Assembly: GCA_038251315.1 (NCBI GenBank)
Contig: JBBSBK010000087.1
Coordinates: 1 to 16,206, forward strand
Source: JBBKXP01 sp038251315
Lineage (GTDB): Bacteria; Pseudomonadota; Alphaproteobacteria; Rhodobacterales; Rhodobacteraceae
Reading direction: 5' to 3'
Length of the DNA stretch: 16,206 bases
Positions 6,919 to 13,651 of this stretch are shown here, piece after piece. The notes under the pieces are model-generated. The model made no database searches. It saw only the letters and a list, made by a program, of their open reading frames with translations, and had not been told where the DNA came from. Position 1 is the first letter of the stretch, and each line of letters opens with the position of its first letter. Made by a program: the position numbers and the translations under genes.

Positions 6919-6931
6919 TGAACGATGTTCA
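6919..6931. promoter_or_regulatory. Operator 3, TGAAC-N3-GTTCA palindrome, overlapping the tetR stop codon
   Basis: TGAACGATGTTCA is identical to operator 2. Its last three bases on the plus strand are the complement of the tetR stop codon, so the site straddles the end of that coding region. Conservation of the palindrome across this junction suggests it is selected as a binding site. Confidence 0.78.
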
Positions 6932-7534
6932 GGAAACTGATTGTTTCTCTGTTAGCTGGCGCAACAGCAGCCCGATCATATGGTCGATCTGTTCGGCAGG
7001 AACGCCCGAACTGGCCCGGTCCAGCCCCAGCAGGACGATACCGTGGACCGAAGAAAACAAGGCCCGCGTCATCAACGCGCGGTCCTGCGCCCCCATACCT
7101 GGAAAGATCGACGCCAGCGGCGTGTCGATATAGGCCAGCAGGCGGGCCATTTCCGACAGATACCAGTCGGGCGCGTCCTGTCCTGCGGGCCGATCGACAT
7201 CGAACAGCGCCTGCCAGCCGTTGAGATTGGCGGCGGCAAAGCGGTGATAGGCCCCCGACATGGCGACGAGCTGTTCGACCGGGTCAGCCGGTGCCTCGGC
7301 CAATGCCTCGCTCACCGCCGCACCCAATGCCTCGAAAGTCCGCGCATTCACCGCCAGCACAAGGTCGGTCAGATCGCCGAAAACGTTATAGATCGCGCCC
7401 ACCGCGCATCCCGCCTGCGCCGCCAGATCGCGGGCACGCAAGGCCCCTAACCCATCGGCGGTGATCGTCGCCTCGGCGATATCGATCAATCGAATCCGCA
7501 AGGCGCTGCGACGCTTTTCCACGATTCCGGCCAT
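6929..7534 (-). CDS. TetR/AcrR family transcriptional regulator
   Basis: DNA-binding one-component regulator of 201 residues. The N-terminal helix-turn-helix lies at about 34-53 (RARDLAAQAGCAVGAIYNVF), the classic TetR pattern. The ligand domain contains NGWQALFDVDRP and a late SSVHGIVLLGL, which fits the WHG-type TetR C-terminal domain. An AAGGAG site precedes the ATG at 7534. The gene lies directly upstream of the pspA-like gene on the same strand. Palindromes TGAAC-N3-GTTCA occur just before its own start and three times after its stop, so it probably represses itself and pspA-yiaAB. The ligand is unknown; an acyl-CoA, fatty acid or membrane-active compound would fit the neighbours, but that is inference. 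Confidence 0.92.
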   Translation of the reverse strand: MAGIVEKRRSALRIRLIDIAEATITADGLGALRARDLAAQAGCAVGAIYNVFGDLTDLVLAVNARTFEALGAAVSEALAEAPADPVEQLVAMSGAYHRFAAANLNGWQALFDVDRPAGQDAPDWYLSEMARLLAYIDTPLASIFPGMGAQDRALMTRALFSSVHGIVLLGLDRASSGVPAEQIDHMIGLLLRQLTEKQSVS

Positions 7535-7545
7535 GGGCTTCTCCT

Positions 7546-7558
7546 TGAACGTAGTTCA
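7546..7558. promoter_or_regulatory. Operator 4, TGAAC-N3-GTTCA palindrome upstream of tetR
   Basis: TGAACGTAGTTCA lies 11 bases before the tetR start codon and abuts its ribosome binding site. It has the same arms as operators 1-3 with a different centre, which supports autoregulation. It sits in the 57-base gap after the enolase-family gene, so it could also block read-through from that gene. Confidence 0.78.
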
Positions 7559-7591
7559 TGGATAGCGGGGCGGCAACCGAATGAAAAGCCC

Positions 7592-8818
7592 CTAGGCCTT
7601 GACCGGCGCACCCCCGGCAAAGTTGTTGACCTCGTGATAGCTGATCGGCCCTTCCTGCATTTGCAAATGCAGCCCGGTATCGGTCAACGGATGGGCGCGG
7701 GCCAGCGCCTCGTCAAAATCAATGCCCAAGCCCGGCCCTTTGGGCAGTTCGATATACCCGCCTTCGACCTGGATCGTGTTCTTGATCAACGCGCTGTGAA
7801 ACGGCGTTTCGATGGTTTCGGCCATCAGGATATTGGGGATCGACGCCGCCAGTTGGATATTTGCCGCCCACTCGACAGGCCCTGCATACAGATGCGGCGC
7901 GACCTGCGCATTATATGTTTCGGCCAACGCGGCGATCTTTTTCCCCTCCCAGATGCCCCCGGACCGTCCCAAAGCGGGTTGCAGAATGCTGACCCCGTGG
8001 TGCAACACTTCGGCAAACTCGGCCTTGGTGGTCAGGCGTTCGCCCGTTGCCACCGGGATCCGCACGGCGGCGGCAACCCGCGCCATATCGGCAGGATTGT
8101 CCGGCGGCACAGGTTCCTCGAACCACAGCGGGCTATAGGGTTCCAGCGCCTGACCCAGCCGGATCGCACCGCCCATCGAAAACTGCCCATGCGTGCCGAA
8201 CAGAATATCAGCGCGATCCCCAACCGCCTCGCGCACCGCCTTGCAGAATGCGACCGACAGGGAAATGTCGGACAGGGCCGGCATATGCCCGCCACGTATC
8301 GTATAGGGGCCGGCGGGGTCGAATTTGACCGCAGTATAGCCCTTGTCGACCATCGCCAGCGCCGCCTCGGCGGCCATATCGGGGCTGGCCCAGAAATCGG
8401 GCAGGGCGTGGCCCTTTTGCGGATATAGGTAGGTATAGGCCCGCACCCGGTCATTCATTCGCCCGCCGATCAGGGCGTGCACAGGTCGGTCGCGGTCCTT
8501 GCCCAAGATATCCCAGCAGGCAATCTCAAGGCCGCTCCACGCGCCCATCACCGTCAGATCGGGGCGCTGGGTGAACCCGGCGGAATAGACCCGGCGAAAC
8601 ATCAGTTCAATATTCTCGGGGTTCTCGCCTACCATGTGGCGTTCGAACACATCCGCGATGACGGCCTTCATCGCCGCTGGCCCGACGCTTGAGGCATAAC
8701 ATTCGCCGTAACCCACCACCCCGGTATCGGTCGTGACCTTGGGGATGATCCAGTACCGCCCGCCCCAACCGGGGGCCGGGGGCGCGGTGATGATGATGTC
8801 AAGATCGGCGAGTTTCAT
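7592..8818 (-). CDS. Enolase superfamily (mandelate racemase/muconate lactonizing type) protein, probable sugar-acid dehydratase
   Basis: Cytoplasmic enzyme of 408 residues with the N-terminal capping domain and TIM barrel of the mandelate racemase subgroup. Visible sites are Lys165-Phe-Asp167 on the second barrel strand, the GTHGQ segment with His210, WFEEP with Glu234, ATGE with Glu260, and His309 in APHLYAG. Acid-sugar dehydratases such as galactonate and mannonate dehydratase carry a comparable His on the third strand. The usual first metal ligand Asp aligns with Gly208, and the Asp partner of the catalytic His aligns with Ala282, so the chemistry may differ from the best-known members. 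The ATG at 8818 gives the normal N-terminus; a GTG at 8833 is possible. L-fuconate or a related acid is a candidate substrate because of the SDR/FAH pair at 2.5-4.2 kb, but this is not shown. Confidence 0.9.
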   Translation of the reverse strand: MKLADLDIIITAPPAPGWGGRYWIIPKVTTDTGVVGYGECYASSVGPAAMKAVIADVFERHMVGENPENIELMFRRVYSAGFTQRPDLTVMGAWSGLEIACWDILGKDRDRPVHALIGGRMNDRVRAYTYLYPQKGHALPDFWASPDMAAEAALAMVDKGYTAVKFDPAGPYTIRGGHMPALSDISLSVAFCKAVREAVGDRADILFGTHGQFSMGGAIRLGQALEPYSPLWFEEPVPPDNPADMARVAAAVRIPVATGERLTTKAEFAEVLHHGVSILQPALGRSGGIWEGKKIAALAETYNAQVAPHLYAGPVEWAANIQLAASIPNILMAETIETPFHSALIKNTIQVEGGYIELPKGPGLGIDFDEALARAHPLTDTGLHLQMQEGPISYHEVNNFAGGAPVKA

Positions 8819-8847
8819 GCTTATGCCCGTCACTAGGGAGAATTGTC

Positions 8848-9288
8848 ATGTCGGACGCAATCACATACCTGCGCCTTGGTCCAGAACATCTCGACCTTCT
8901 GTGCGGCGTGAACGAGGGGCCGTTCGACAATCCTGTGGATGCCGTGCAGGCCAAGGCCTACCTTGCCGATCCGGGGCAGGCGATCGTACTGGCGATGGCG
9001 GATGGTGTGGTTGTCGGCATGGCGACCGGGTCGGTTTTGCTGCATCCCGACAAGCCTCCGACAATGTTCGTCAACGAGGTCGGCGTGAGGGATGCCTATC
9101 TGCGCCGGGGCATCGGCAAAGCTGTGACGCAGGCCCTGTTCGACCTGGCCCGAAGGCGGGGGTGCGACGGCATTTGGCTGGGCACCGAACCCGACAACGC
9201 AGGCGCGCTTACACTCTACCGCAGTCTGAAGGGCGATGAAGTGCCATTCACCGGCTTCGGCTGGAACGGGGCGCTGGACGAGAACTGA
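8848..9288 (+). CDS. GNAT family N-acetyltransferase, AAC(3)-I-like
   Basis: Acetyl-CoA-dependent acetyltransferase of 146 residues. The fold is evident from VNEVGVRDAYLRRGIGKAV: strand 4 followed by the R-x-x-G-x-G/A pyrophosphate loop at 86-91. LGTEPDNAGALTLYRSL follows, with the usual Asn and Tyr124 late in the domain. The overall pattern resembles the AAC(3)-I branch of aminoglycoside acetyltransferases. Many chromosomal members have other or unknown substrates, so resistance should not be assumed. An AGGGAG site precedes the ATG. The gene diverges from the enolase-family gene with only 29 bases between the starts, so their promoters must overlap or lie within coding sequence. Confidence 0.88.
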   Translation: MSDAITYLRLGPEHLDLLCGVNEGPFDNPVDAVQAKAYLADPGQAIVLAMADGVVVGMATGSVLLHPDKPPTMFVNEVGVRDAYLRRGIGKAVTQALFDLARRRGCDGIWLGTEPDNAGALTLYRSLKGDEVPFTGFGWNGALDEN

Positions 9289-9298
9289 CAATTCACCC

Positions 9299-9357
9299 CT
9301 TCTGTTGGCTGAAAATATCCCGGGGGACGGCCCACCGGGACGGGGGGCAGCGCCCCC
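9299..9357. repeat. Intergenic C/G-rich repeat-like element with hairpin
   Basis: After the GNAT stop the sequence reads TTCTGTTGGCTGAAAATATC followed by CCGGGGGA, ending in a hairpin of GGGGGC (9343-9348), loop AGC and GCCCCC (9352-9357). Similar combinations of an AAAATATCCC-GGGG word with a GGGGGCAGCGCCCCC hairpin are frequent between genes in Rhodobacterales. The hairpin could serve as a terminator for the convergent GNAT and alcohol dehydrogenase genes. Only one copy lies in this window, so repeat status rests on prior knowledge. Confidence 0.45.
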
Positions 9358-9363
9358 TCAACC

Positions 9364-10449
9364 CTAACCGAACACGATCACATTGCGTTTCGCGCTCCCC
9401 GTCCGCGTGTCCGCAATCGCTTCGTTGATCTGGCTGAGCGGATAGCGCCCCGAAATCAGCTCGTCCAGTTTCAGGCGCTTCTGCTGATAGAGATCCACCA
9501 TCCACGGAATGTCGCGTTTGATGACGACATTGCCCATCTTCGACCCCATCATCCCCTGCGACCACGCCGCAAGGTTGGCCATCTCATAGCTCGACGTCTG
9601 CCCGGTATGGGGCATCCCCACCAGCACGATATTGCCGCCCTTGCCGATATAATTGACCGCCTGTTCATAGGCCTTGGCCGATCCGACGGTGACAAAAACC
9701 GCATCGGCCCCGCGCCCCATGATGTCCAGCGCCTTGACCCAAGGTTCAGCCTCGGTCGCCAGCACCCCATCCGTCGCGCCGAACTCCCGCGCAATCGCCA
9801 GCTTTTCGGGCGACATGTCCACCGCCACGATCCGCCGCGCCCCCGCGATCCGCGCCCCTTGGATGGCGTTCAGACCCACGCCGCCCGCGCCGATCACGAC
9901 GCAATCCTGCCCGGCGCGCAGTTTGGCGGCGTTGACCACTGCGCCGATGCCCGTGATGACCCCACAGGCCAGCAACGACGCGGCGTCCAGCGCCATGTCG
10001 GCGGGCACCCGCACCACCTGACTTTGATCGACCACGACCTTTTCGGCGAACGCACCGCAAGCCATCGCCTGATGTAGCTTGCTGCCGTCGGCAGTTTTCA
10101 GTGGCCCGTGGTCGCCGTCATAACCGGTATCGCAAGCGGTCGGTTTCCCCTCGGAACAGGGCGCACAATGGCCGCAGGCCCGGATCAGCGTCACCACGAC
10201 AGGGTCGCCGACGCTGATCCCGCGCACGCCCGCGCCCACCGCCGTCACATGCCCCGCCGCCTCGTGCCCGTAAACCGCCGGCAGCGACCCGCCCCAGCCG
10301 CCATCCATATAGGTGATGTCGGAATGGCAGATCGCGCAGGCGGCCAGCGTCACCTCGACCTCGGCCCCTTCGGGCGCACGCAGGGCGACCTTTTCAATAG
10401 TTAAGGGTTGGCCAAATTCATGGCAGACGGCGGCGTCGATCAGCGGCAT
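9364..10449 (-). CDS. Zinc-dependent alcohol dehydrogenase (MDR family, class III-like)
   Basis: NAD(P)-dependent medium-chain dehydrogenase of 361 residues. Catalytic zinc ligands are Cys41 (in CHSD), His62-Glu63 (GHE) and Cys162. The structural zinc site is the four-cysteine lobe Cys92, Cys95, Cys98 and Cys106. The Rossmann fold has GAGGVG (187-192) and Asp211 at the end of the second strand, favouring NAD. The family includes long-chain alcohol and formaldehyde-thiol adduct dehydrogenases; the exact substrate is not readable. The reading frame is open far upstream to 10872, but the ATG at 10449 has an AAGGA site and begins the family's usual N-terminus (MPLIDAAV). It is downstream of the SMR-like gene with a 140-base gap. 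Confidence 0.93.
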   Translation of the reverse strand: MPLIDAAVCHEFGQPLTIEKVALRAPEGAEVEVTLAACAICHSDITYMDGGWGGSLPAVYGHEAAGHVTAVGAGVRGISVGDPVVVTLIRACGHCAPCSEGKPTACDTGYDGDHGPLKTADGSKLHQAMACGAFAEKVVVDQSQVVRVPADMALDAASLLACGVITGIGAVVNAAKLRAGQDCVVIGAGGVGLNAIQGARIAGARRIVAVDMSPEKLAIAREFGATDGVLATEAEPWVKALDIMGRGADAVFVTVGSAKAYEQAVNYIGKGGNIVLVGMPHTGQTSSYEMANLAAWSQGMMGSKMGNVVIKRDIPWMVDLYQQKRLKLDELISGRYPLSQINEAIADTRTGSAKRNVIVFG

Positions 10450-10589
10450 GTGGGATGTCCTTGGGGCGTTGATGTTGGCGTGACATTCACCGCCCCACGC
10501 CTGCGTGCAATCCCCAAACCGACAGATCACGTCGCAGACGTGCCTCGCTACCCCCTTGCCGAGGATGCTGTGCCTGGCCCGCAAGCCAC

Positions 10590-10913
10590 TCAGGTCGACA
10601 GGACCCCGGCACCGACCAGCACGATCAACCCGCCCGCCACTTCGCGCCCGCTCAGACCTTCGCCCATGAATGCAGCCACCAGCAGAACGATGACCGTCTC
10701 GACCCCCAGAATGGCGATATAGGCGATCCCCAGATGGGTGCGCTGCAACAACAGCACCTCGCCCGCCACGGCGGCGACAAGGCAGGCGGCGATGGCCGCG
10801 TAAATGATGATGTGGGGCGTGTCGGATGCCATTTTCATCGCCACCGTCGCGACGGCATAGCCAAGGGCGCAAAGTGTAATCAGAAACAGCGGTTTCGTCG
10901 CCAATTCGAACAT
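10590..10913 (-). CDS. Small four-helix membrane transporter-like protein (SMR/DMT superfamily)
   Basis: Membrane protein of 107 residues with four hydrophobic segments, matching the size and layout of EmrE-type small multidrug resistance proteins. ATVAMK at the end of helix 1, LGIAYIAILGVE in helix 3 and GGLIVLVGAGVL in helix 4 resemble that fold. The essential helix-1 glutamate of EmrE aligns with Tyr19, so proton-coupled drug export by the standard mechanism is doubtful. Glu72 in helix 3 and Glu52 in helix 2 are the buried-acid candidates. The ATG at 10913 has only a weak ribosome binding site. A perfect TATAAT lies about 20 bases upstream (10932-10937, minus strand), but no good -35 box accompanies it. 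It could be transcribed alone or with the dehydratase 91 bases upstream. Confidence 0.75.
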   Translation of the reverse strand: MFELATKPLFLITLCALGYAVATVAMKMASDTPHIIIYAAIAACLVAAVAGEVLLLQRTHLGIAYIAILGVETVIVLLVAAFMGEGLSGREVAGGLIVLVGAGVLST

Positions 10914-11004
10914 GACCAAATTCCCATCAAAATTATAGGTCTTCAATTGGGTCAGGCTAGGTGGTCTGTTGCGGTCTGGATAGGCAGGAAAACCCGACCT
11001 GTCG

Positions 11005-11967
11005 CTATGCCAATGCGCGGGCGAACGTGGCCGGATCGACATTGCCGCCGGTTGCAACCGCGATCACCGCATCGCCCGAAACGGCGTCGGAATGATACAG
11101 CGCCGCCGCCAGCGCCACCGCCCCGCCCGGTTCGATGACGATGCGCAAATGGGCGAATGCGGCGGCCATCGCCCGCAGGCAGTCGGCTTCGCTGACCACG
11201 ATACCGGGGCCGCACAGGCGCTGCATGATCGGGAACGTCAGACTACCCGGCTGCGGTGTGATGATCGCATCGCACAGGGACCCCGACAGACGGTCATTGC
11301 GCTGGATGGTGCCGCTGGCCAGCGACCGGGTCACATCGTCGAAGTCTTCAGGTTCCACCGGGCGAGTGCGCAGACCGGGTGCATCGGCCTCGAGTGCCAG
11401 CGCGATCCCTGACGTCAGCCCGCCGCCACCACAACAAACCAGCACATCCGCCTGCGCGATTCCCAACGCGTTGGCATCGGCGGCAATCTCAAGTCCGGTG
11501 GTGCCTTGACCCGCGATCACCTGCGGGTCGTCGTAGGGTTTGATCAGGGTCAGACCGCGTTCATCTGACAATCGCGCCCCGATGGCGTCACGGTCGTCAA
11601 TCGCGCGGTCATACAGCACCACCTCGGCCCCCAAGGCCCGCGTGTTGGCAATCTTGACCGCAGGCGCATCGGACGGCATGACGATGACGCAAGCTGCGCC
11701 GTGCGCCTGCGCCGCCCGTGCGACGCCCTGCGCGTGATTACCGGATGAAAACGCGATGACACCGGTTTTCAGCGCCGAATCCGTCAGCGCCGACACCGCC
11801 GCCCAGCCGCCCCGCGCCTTGAAACTGCCGGTGAATTGCAGGCACTCGGGTTTGACGAACACCCGGCGGCCCGCGATGGCGTCCAAGGCTGGGTCGGACA
11901 GCAGCGGCGTGCGGCGCACGTTCCCGTCAAGCCGTTTCGCGGCGGCGCGGATCATGTCGATGTTCAT
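11005..11967 (-). CDS. PLP-dependent threonine/serine dehydratase-like enzyme
   Basis: Fold-type II PLP enzyme of 320 residues, cytoplasmic. Lys50 in QFTGSFKARGG forms the Schiff base, SSGNHAQG (74-81) binds the substrate carboxylate, and CCGGGGLTSG is the phosphate-binding glycine loop. EPGGAVALAA and the late TGGNVD complete the family pattern. There is no C-terminal ACT-like regulatory domain, so it resembles catabolic threonine/serine dehydratases, threo-3-hydroxyaspartate ammonia-lyase and serine racemase rather than biosynthetic IlvA. The likely reaction is deamination of a beta-hydroxy amino acid to a keto acid. Its ATG overlaps the alpha/beta hydrolase stop by 4 bases, with a GGGGAA site inside that gene. 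The position in a dehalogenase operon suggests a degradative role. Confidence 0.92.
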   Translation of the reverse strand: MNIDMIRAAAKRLDGNVRRTPLLSDPALDAIAGRRVFVKPECLQFTGSFKARGGWAAVSALTDSALKTGVIAFSSGNHAQGVARAAQAHGAACVIVMPSDAPAVKIANTRALGAEVVLYDRAIDDRDAIGARLSDERGLTLIKPYDDPQVIAGQGTTGLEIAADANALGIAQADVLVCCGGGGLTSGIALALEADAPGLRTRPVEPEDFDDVTRSLASGTIQRNDRLSGSLCDAIITPQPGSLTFPIMQRLCGPGIVVSEADCLRAMAAAFAHLRIVIEPGGAVALAAALYHSDAVSGDAVIAVATGGNVDPATFARALA

Positions 11968-12785
11968 GGCAGTTCCCCGATCCAGCGGTGCAACACGTCC
12001 AGCGCCTGCGGTTCATCCAAGAACGGCACATGGCCCCGCCCCGGCACATCGGCGCGGATCATGTCAGGCCGTCGGGCTTGCATCGCGTCTGCGGTGTCAG
12101 AAGTCAGCAAGTCGGAATTGCCCCCCCGGATCAGCGCAAGTGGCAGGCCCTGCAGCGCGTCGAACAGAGGCCATAGATCGGGCGCGAGCCGTGCGCCGAC
12201 GGCCAGCACGGCTTCGCGCAGTTTCGGATCGTAGCGGATCACAAGACCATCCGGGGTTTCGCGATACTGCTGTTCCACCTCGGCCCGCCACCGCGTCATC
12301 GGCACATCGCTGAAATGCGTCCATAGTTCCGCCCGCGCTTGCGCCGCATCTTCGTAGGTTTTCTGTGCCGGATTACGCCCGATATATCCCTTGATGACGT
12401 CGAGCCCCTTCGGGTCGATCACAGGCCCGATGTCGTTCAGCGCCACGCCAGTCAGCCGGTCCTTGGCCGTCGCCGCCAGCACCATCGCGATCAGGCCGCC
12501 GCGCGAGGTGCCAAGGATTGCCGCCTTTTCCAGCCCCAGATGATCCATCAGGGCCAGCACATCGTGGGCCTCGGTCGGGATCGAGTAGGTGGCAGGATCG
12601 GCCCAATCGGATTGCCCGCGCCCGCGATAATCCGGGCGGATCAGGCGGACGCCAGTCAGGTGCGGGGCGACATGATTGAAATCTGTACCATTGCGTGTCA
12701 ATCCGGCCAGACAGATCAGTGGCTTGCCCGTTGCATCATCGGAATAGTGCAAGGTCAGGCCATCGACGCTGTGAAAAGTCGGCAT
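11964..12785 (-). CDS. Alpha/beta fold hydrolase
   Basis: Serine hydrolase of 273 residues with the complete triad: nucleophile Ser94 in GTSRGG, acid Asp225 and His252 in GRGHVPFLDEP. The oxyanion segment is LAGLTRNGTDF, and PDYRGRGQSDW follows as in small-ester and lactone hydrolases. No signal peptide was seen, so it should be cytoplasmic. The substrate is not determined. Its start shares one base with the stop of the haloacid dehalogenase gene (TGATG), and its stop overlaps the dehydratase start, so it is locked in the middle of a co-translated operon. Ester, lactone or enol-lactone hydrolysis would all fit. A haloalkane dehalogenase is unlikely because the nucleophile is Ser rather than Asp. 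Confidence 0.9.
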   Translation of the reverse strand: MPTFHSVDGLTLHYSDDATGKPLICLAGLTRNGTDFNHVAPHLTGVRLIRPDYRGRGQSDWADPATYSIPTEAHDVLALMDHLGLEKAAILGTSRGGLIAMVLAATAKDRLTGVALNDIGPVIDPKGLDVIKGYIGRNPAQKTYEDAAQARAELWTHFSDVPMTRWRAEVEQQYRETPDGLVIRYDPKLREAVLAVGARLAPDLWPLFDALQGLPLALIRGGNSDLLTSDTADAMQARRPDMIRADVPGRGHVPFLDEPQALDVLHRWIGELP

Positions 12786-13462
12786 CAGATCATGTCCGGA
12801 ATGGTGGTCAGATCAGGGATCACATGTGCGGGGGCGGCGTAAAGTCGGTCCATCGGGTCGCCCGCGCGATTGACCCAGACGGTGCGGAATCCGTAACCGG
12901 CCGCCCCGGCGGCGTCCCAGCCGTTGGACGAGACAAACAGCACCTGATCACTGGCACAGCCGAACCGCGCCCCGACCAGATCATAGACCGCTGCTGCAGG
13001 CTTGAAAACGCCGACCGTTTCGACCGATAGCACCGCGTCCAGCAGATCGGCAATCCCTGCTGATCTGACCGCGCTGGCCAGCATGTCGGGTGTCCCGTTG
13101 GACAGGATGGCGCATCTCATCTCCCGCGCCCTGAGGGTCGCCAACATCGCGGGCACCTCGGCAAAGGCGGGCAACTCGCGATACAGCCCCAACAGCCTCT
13201 CGCGCAGGGCCGGATTGTCCAGCCCGGCTGCCTCCAGCGCCCAATCCAGCCCGTCCTGCGTCACCTGCCAGAAATCGCAATGACAGTCGGCGACGGTGCG
13301 CAGCCATGTGTATTGCAACTGCTTGGCCCGCCAATCCCGCGCGACTTGCGGCCAAATCGCGCCCAGGGCCGCAAACCCCGGGTCTTGGGCGGCAACCCGC
13401 GCCGCCGCATTGACGTCGAACAGGGTGCCGTAAGCGTCAAAAACACAGATCGTTGTGGCCAC
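12785..13462 (-). CDS. L-2-haloacid dehalogenase (HAD type II)
   Basis: HAD-superfamily hydrolase of 225 residues. The family hydrolyses L-2-haloacids to D-2-hydroxyacids through an aspartyl ester. Key residues match the studied L-DEX enzyme: nucleophile Asp9 in FDAYGT (Thr13), Arg45 in WRAKQLQYTW, Ser121-Asn122 in SNG, Lys154, Tyr160, Ser178, Asn180 and Asp183 in SSNGWD. This full set supports true dehalogenase chemistry rather than a generic HAD phosphatase. The start is GTG; an in-frame TAG two codons upstream leaves no longer option. Its own ribosome binding site is poor. A 36-codon reading frame with a strong site ends just before it, so translation is probably coupled to that remnant. 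Halogenated marine acids are plausible substrates. Confidence 0.92.
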   Translation of the reverse strand: MATTICVFDAYGTLFDVNAAARVAAQDPGFAALGAIWPQVARDWRAKQLQYTWLRTVADCHCDFWQVTQDGLDWALEAAGLDNPALRERLLGLYRELPAFAEVPAMLATLRAREMRCAILSNGTPDMLASAVRSAGIADLLDAVLSVETVGVFKPAAAVYDLVGARFGCASDQVLFVSSNGWDAAGAAGYGFRTVWVNRAGDPMDRLYAAPAHVIPDLTTIPDMI

Positions 13463-13465
13463 GCT

Positions 13466-13576
13466 CTATCGCGCGTCCGGCGGACTGGATTCCGCAGCGG
13501 CGGGGTCCATCCATAACGGTTCCCGCGACCGAATCAAATCGGCGACGGGCAGATTGACAAAAATGCTGCGTGACAC
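13466..13576 (-). pseudogene. VOC/glyoxalase-family remnant with internal deletion (36-codon ORF)
   Basis: A GTG-started 36-codon frame with a strong AGGAGA site (13585-13590, minus strand) begins SRSIFVNLPVADL, the standard N-terminus of VOC/glyoxalase-like proteins. It then reads EPLWMDPAAAE, which looks like the end of the same family, where a WE-(V/P)-(M/L/F)-WMDP-type segment follows the last beta strand. The roughly 100 residues between are missing without breaking the frame. The simplest reading is a VOC gene collapsed by an in-frame deletion. Its TAG stop is three bases before the haloacid dehalogenase GTG, so it may now serve as a leader that delivers ribosomes to that gene. A genuine short peptide cannot be excluded. 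Confidence 0.6.
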
Positions 13577-13651
13577 GGTGCGACTCTCCTGCTTTTACGG
13601 TTATTCTGGCCCCACCGTGGCAGACAGACAAGTGCGCGCCACGCCTTCCGC

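Noticed and set aside
7634..8428. 264-codon plus-strand frame
   Set aside because: Antisense to the enolase-family gene, low-complexity composition, no motif; a shadow frame.
9364..10872. 502-residue alcohol dehydrogenase with a long N-terminal extension
   Set aside because: The extension is Arg/Gly/His-rich, lies partly opposite and beside the SMR-like gene, and has no family match. The ATG at 10449 has a ribosome binding site and the normal N-terminus.
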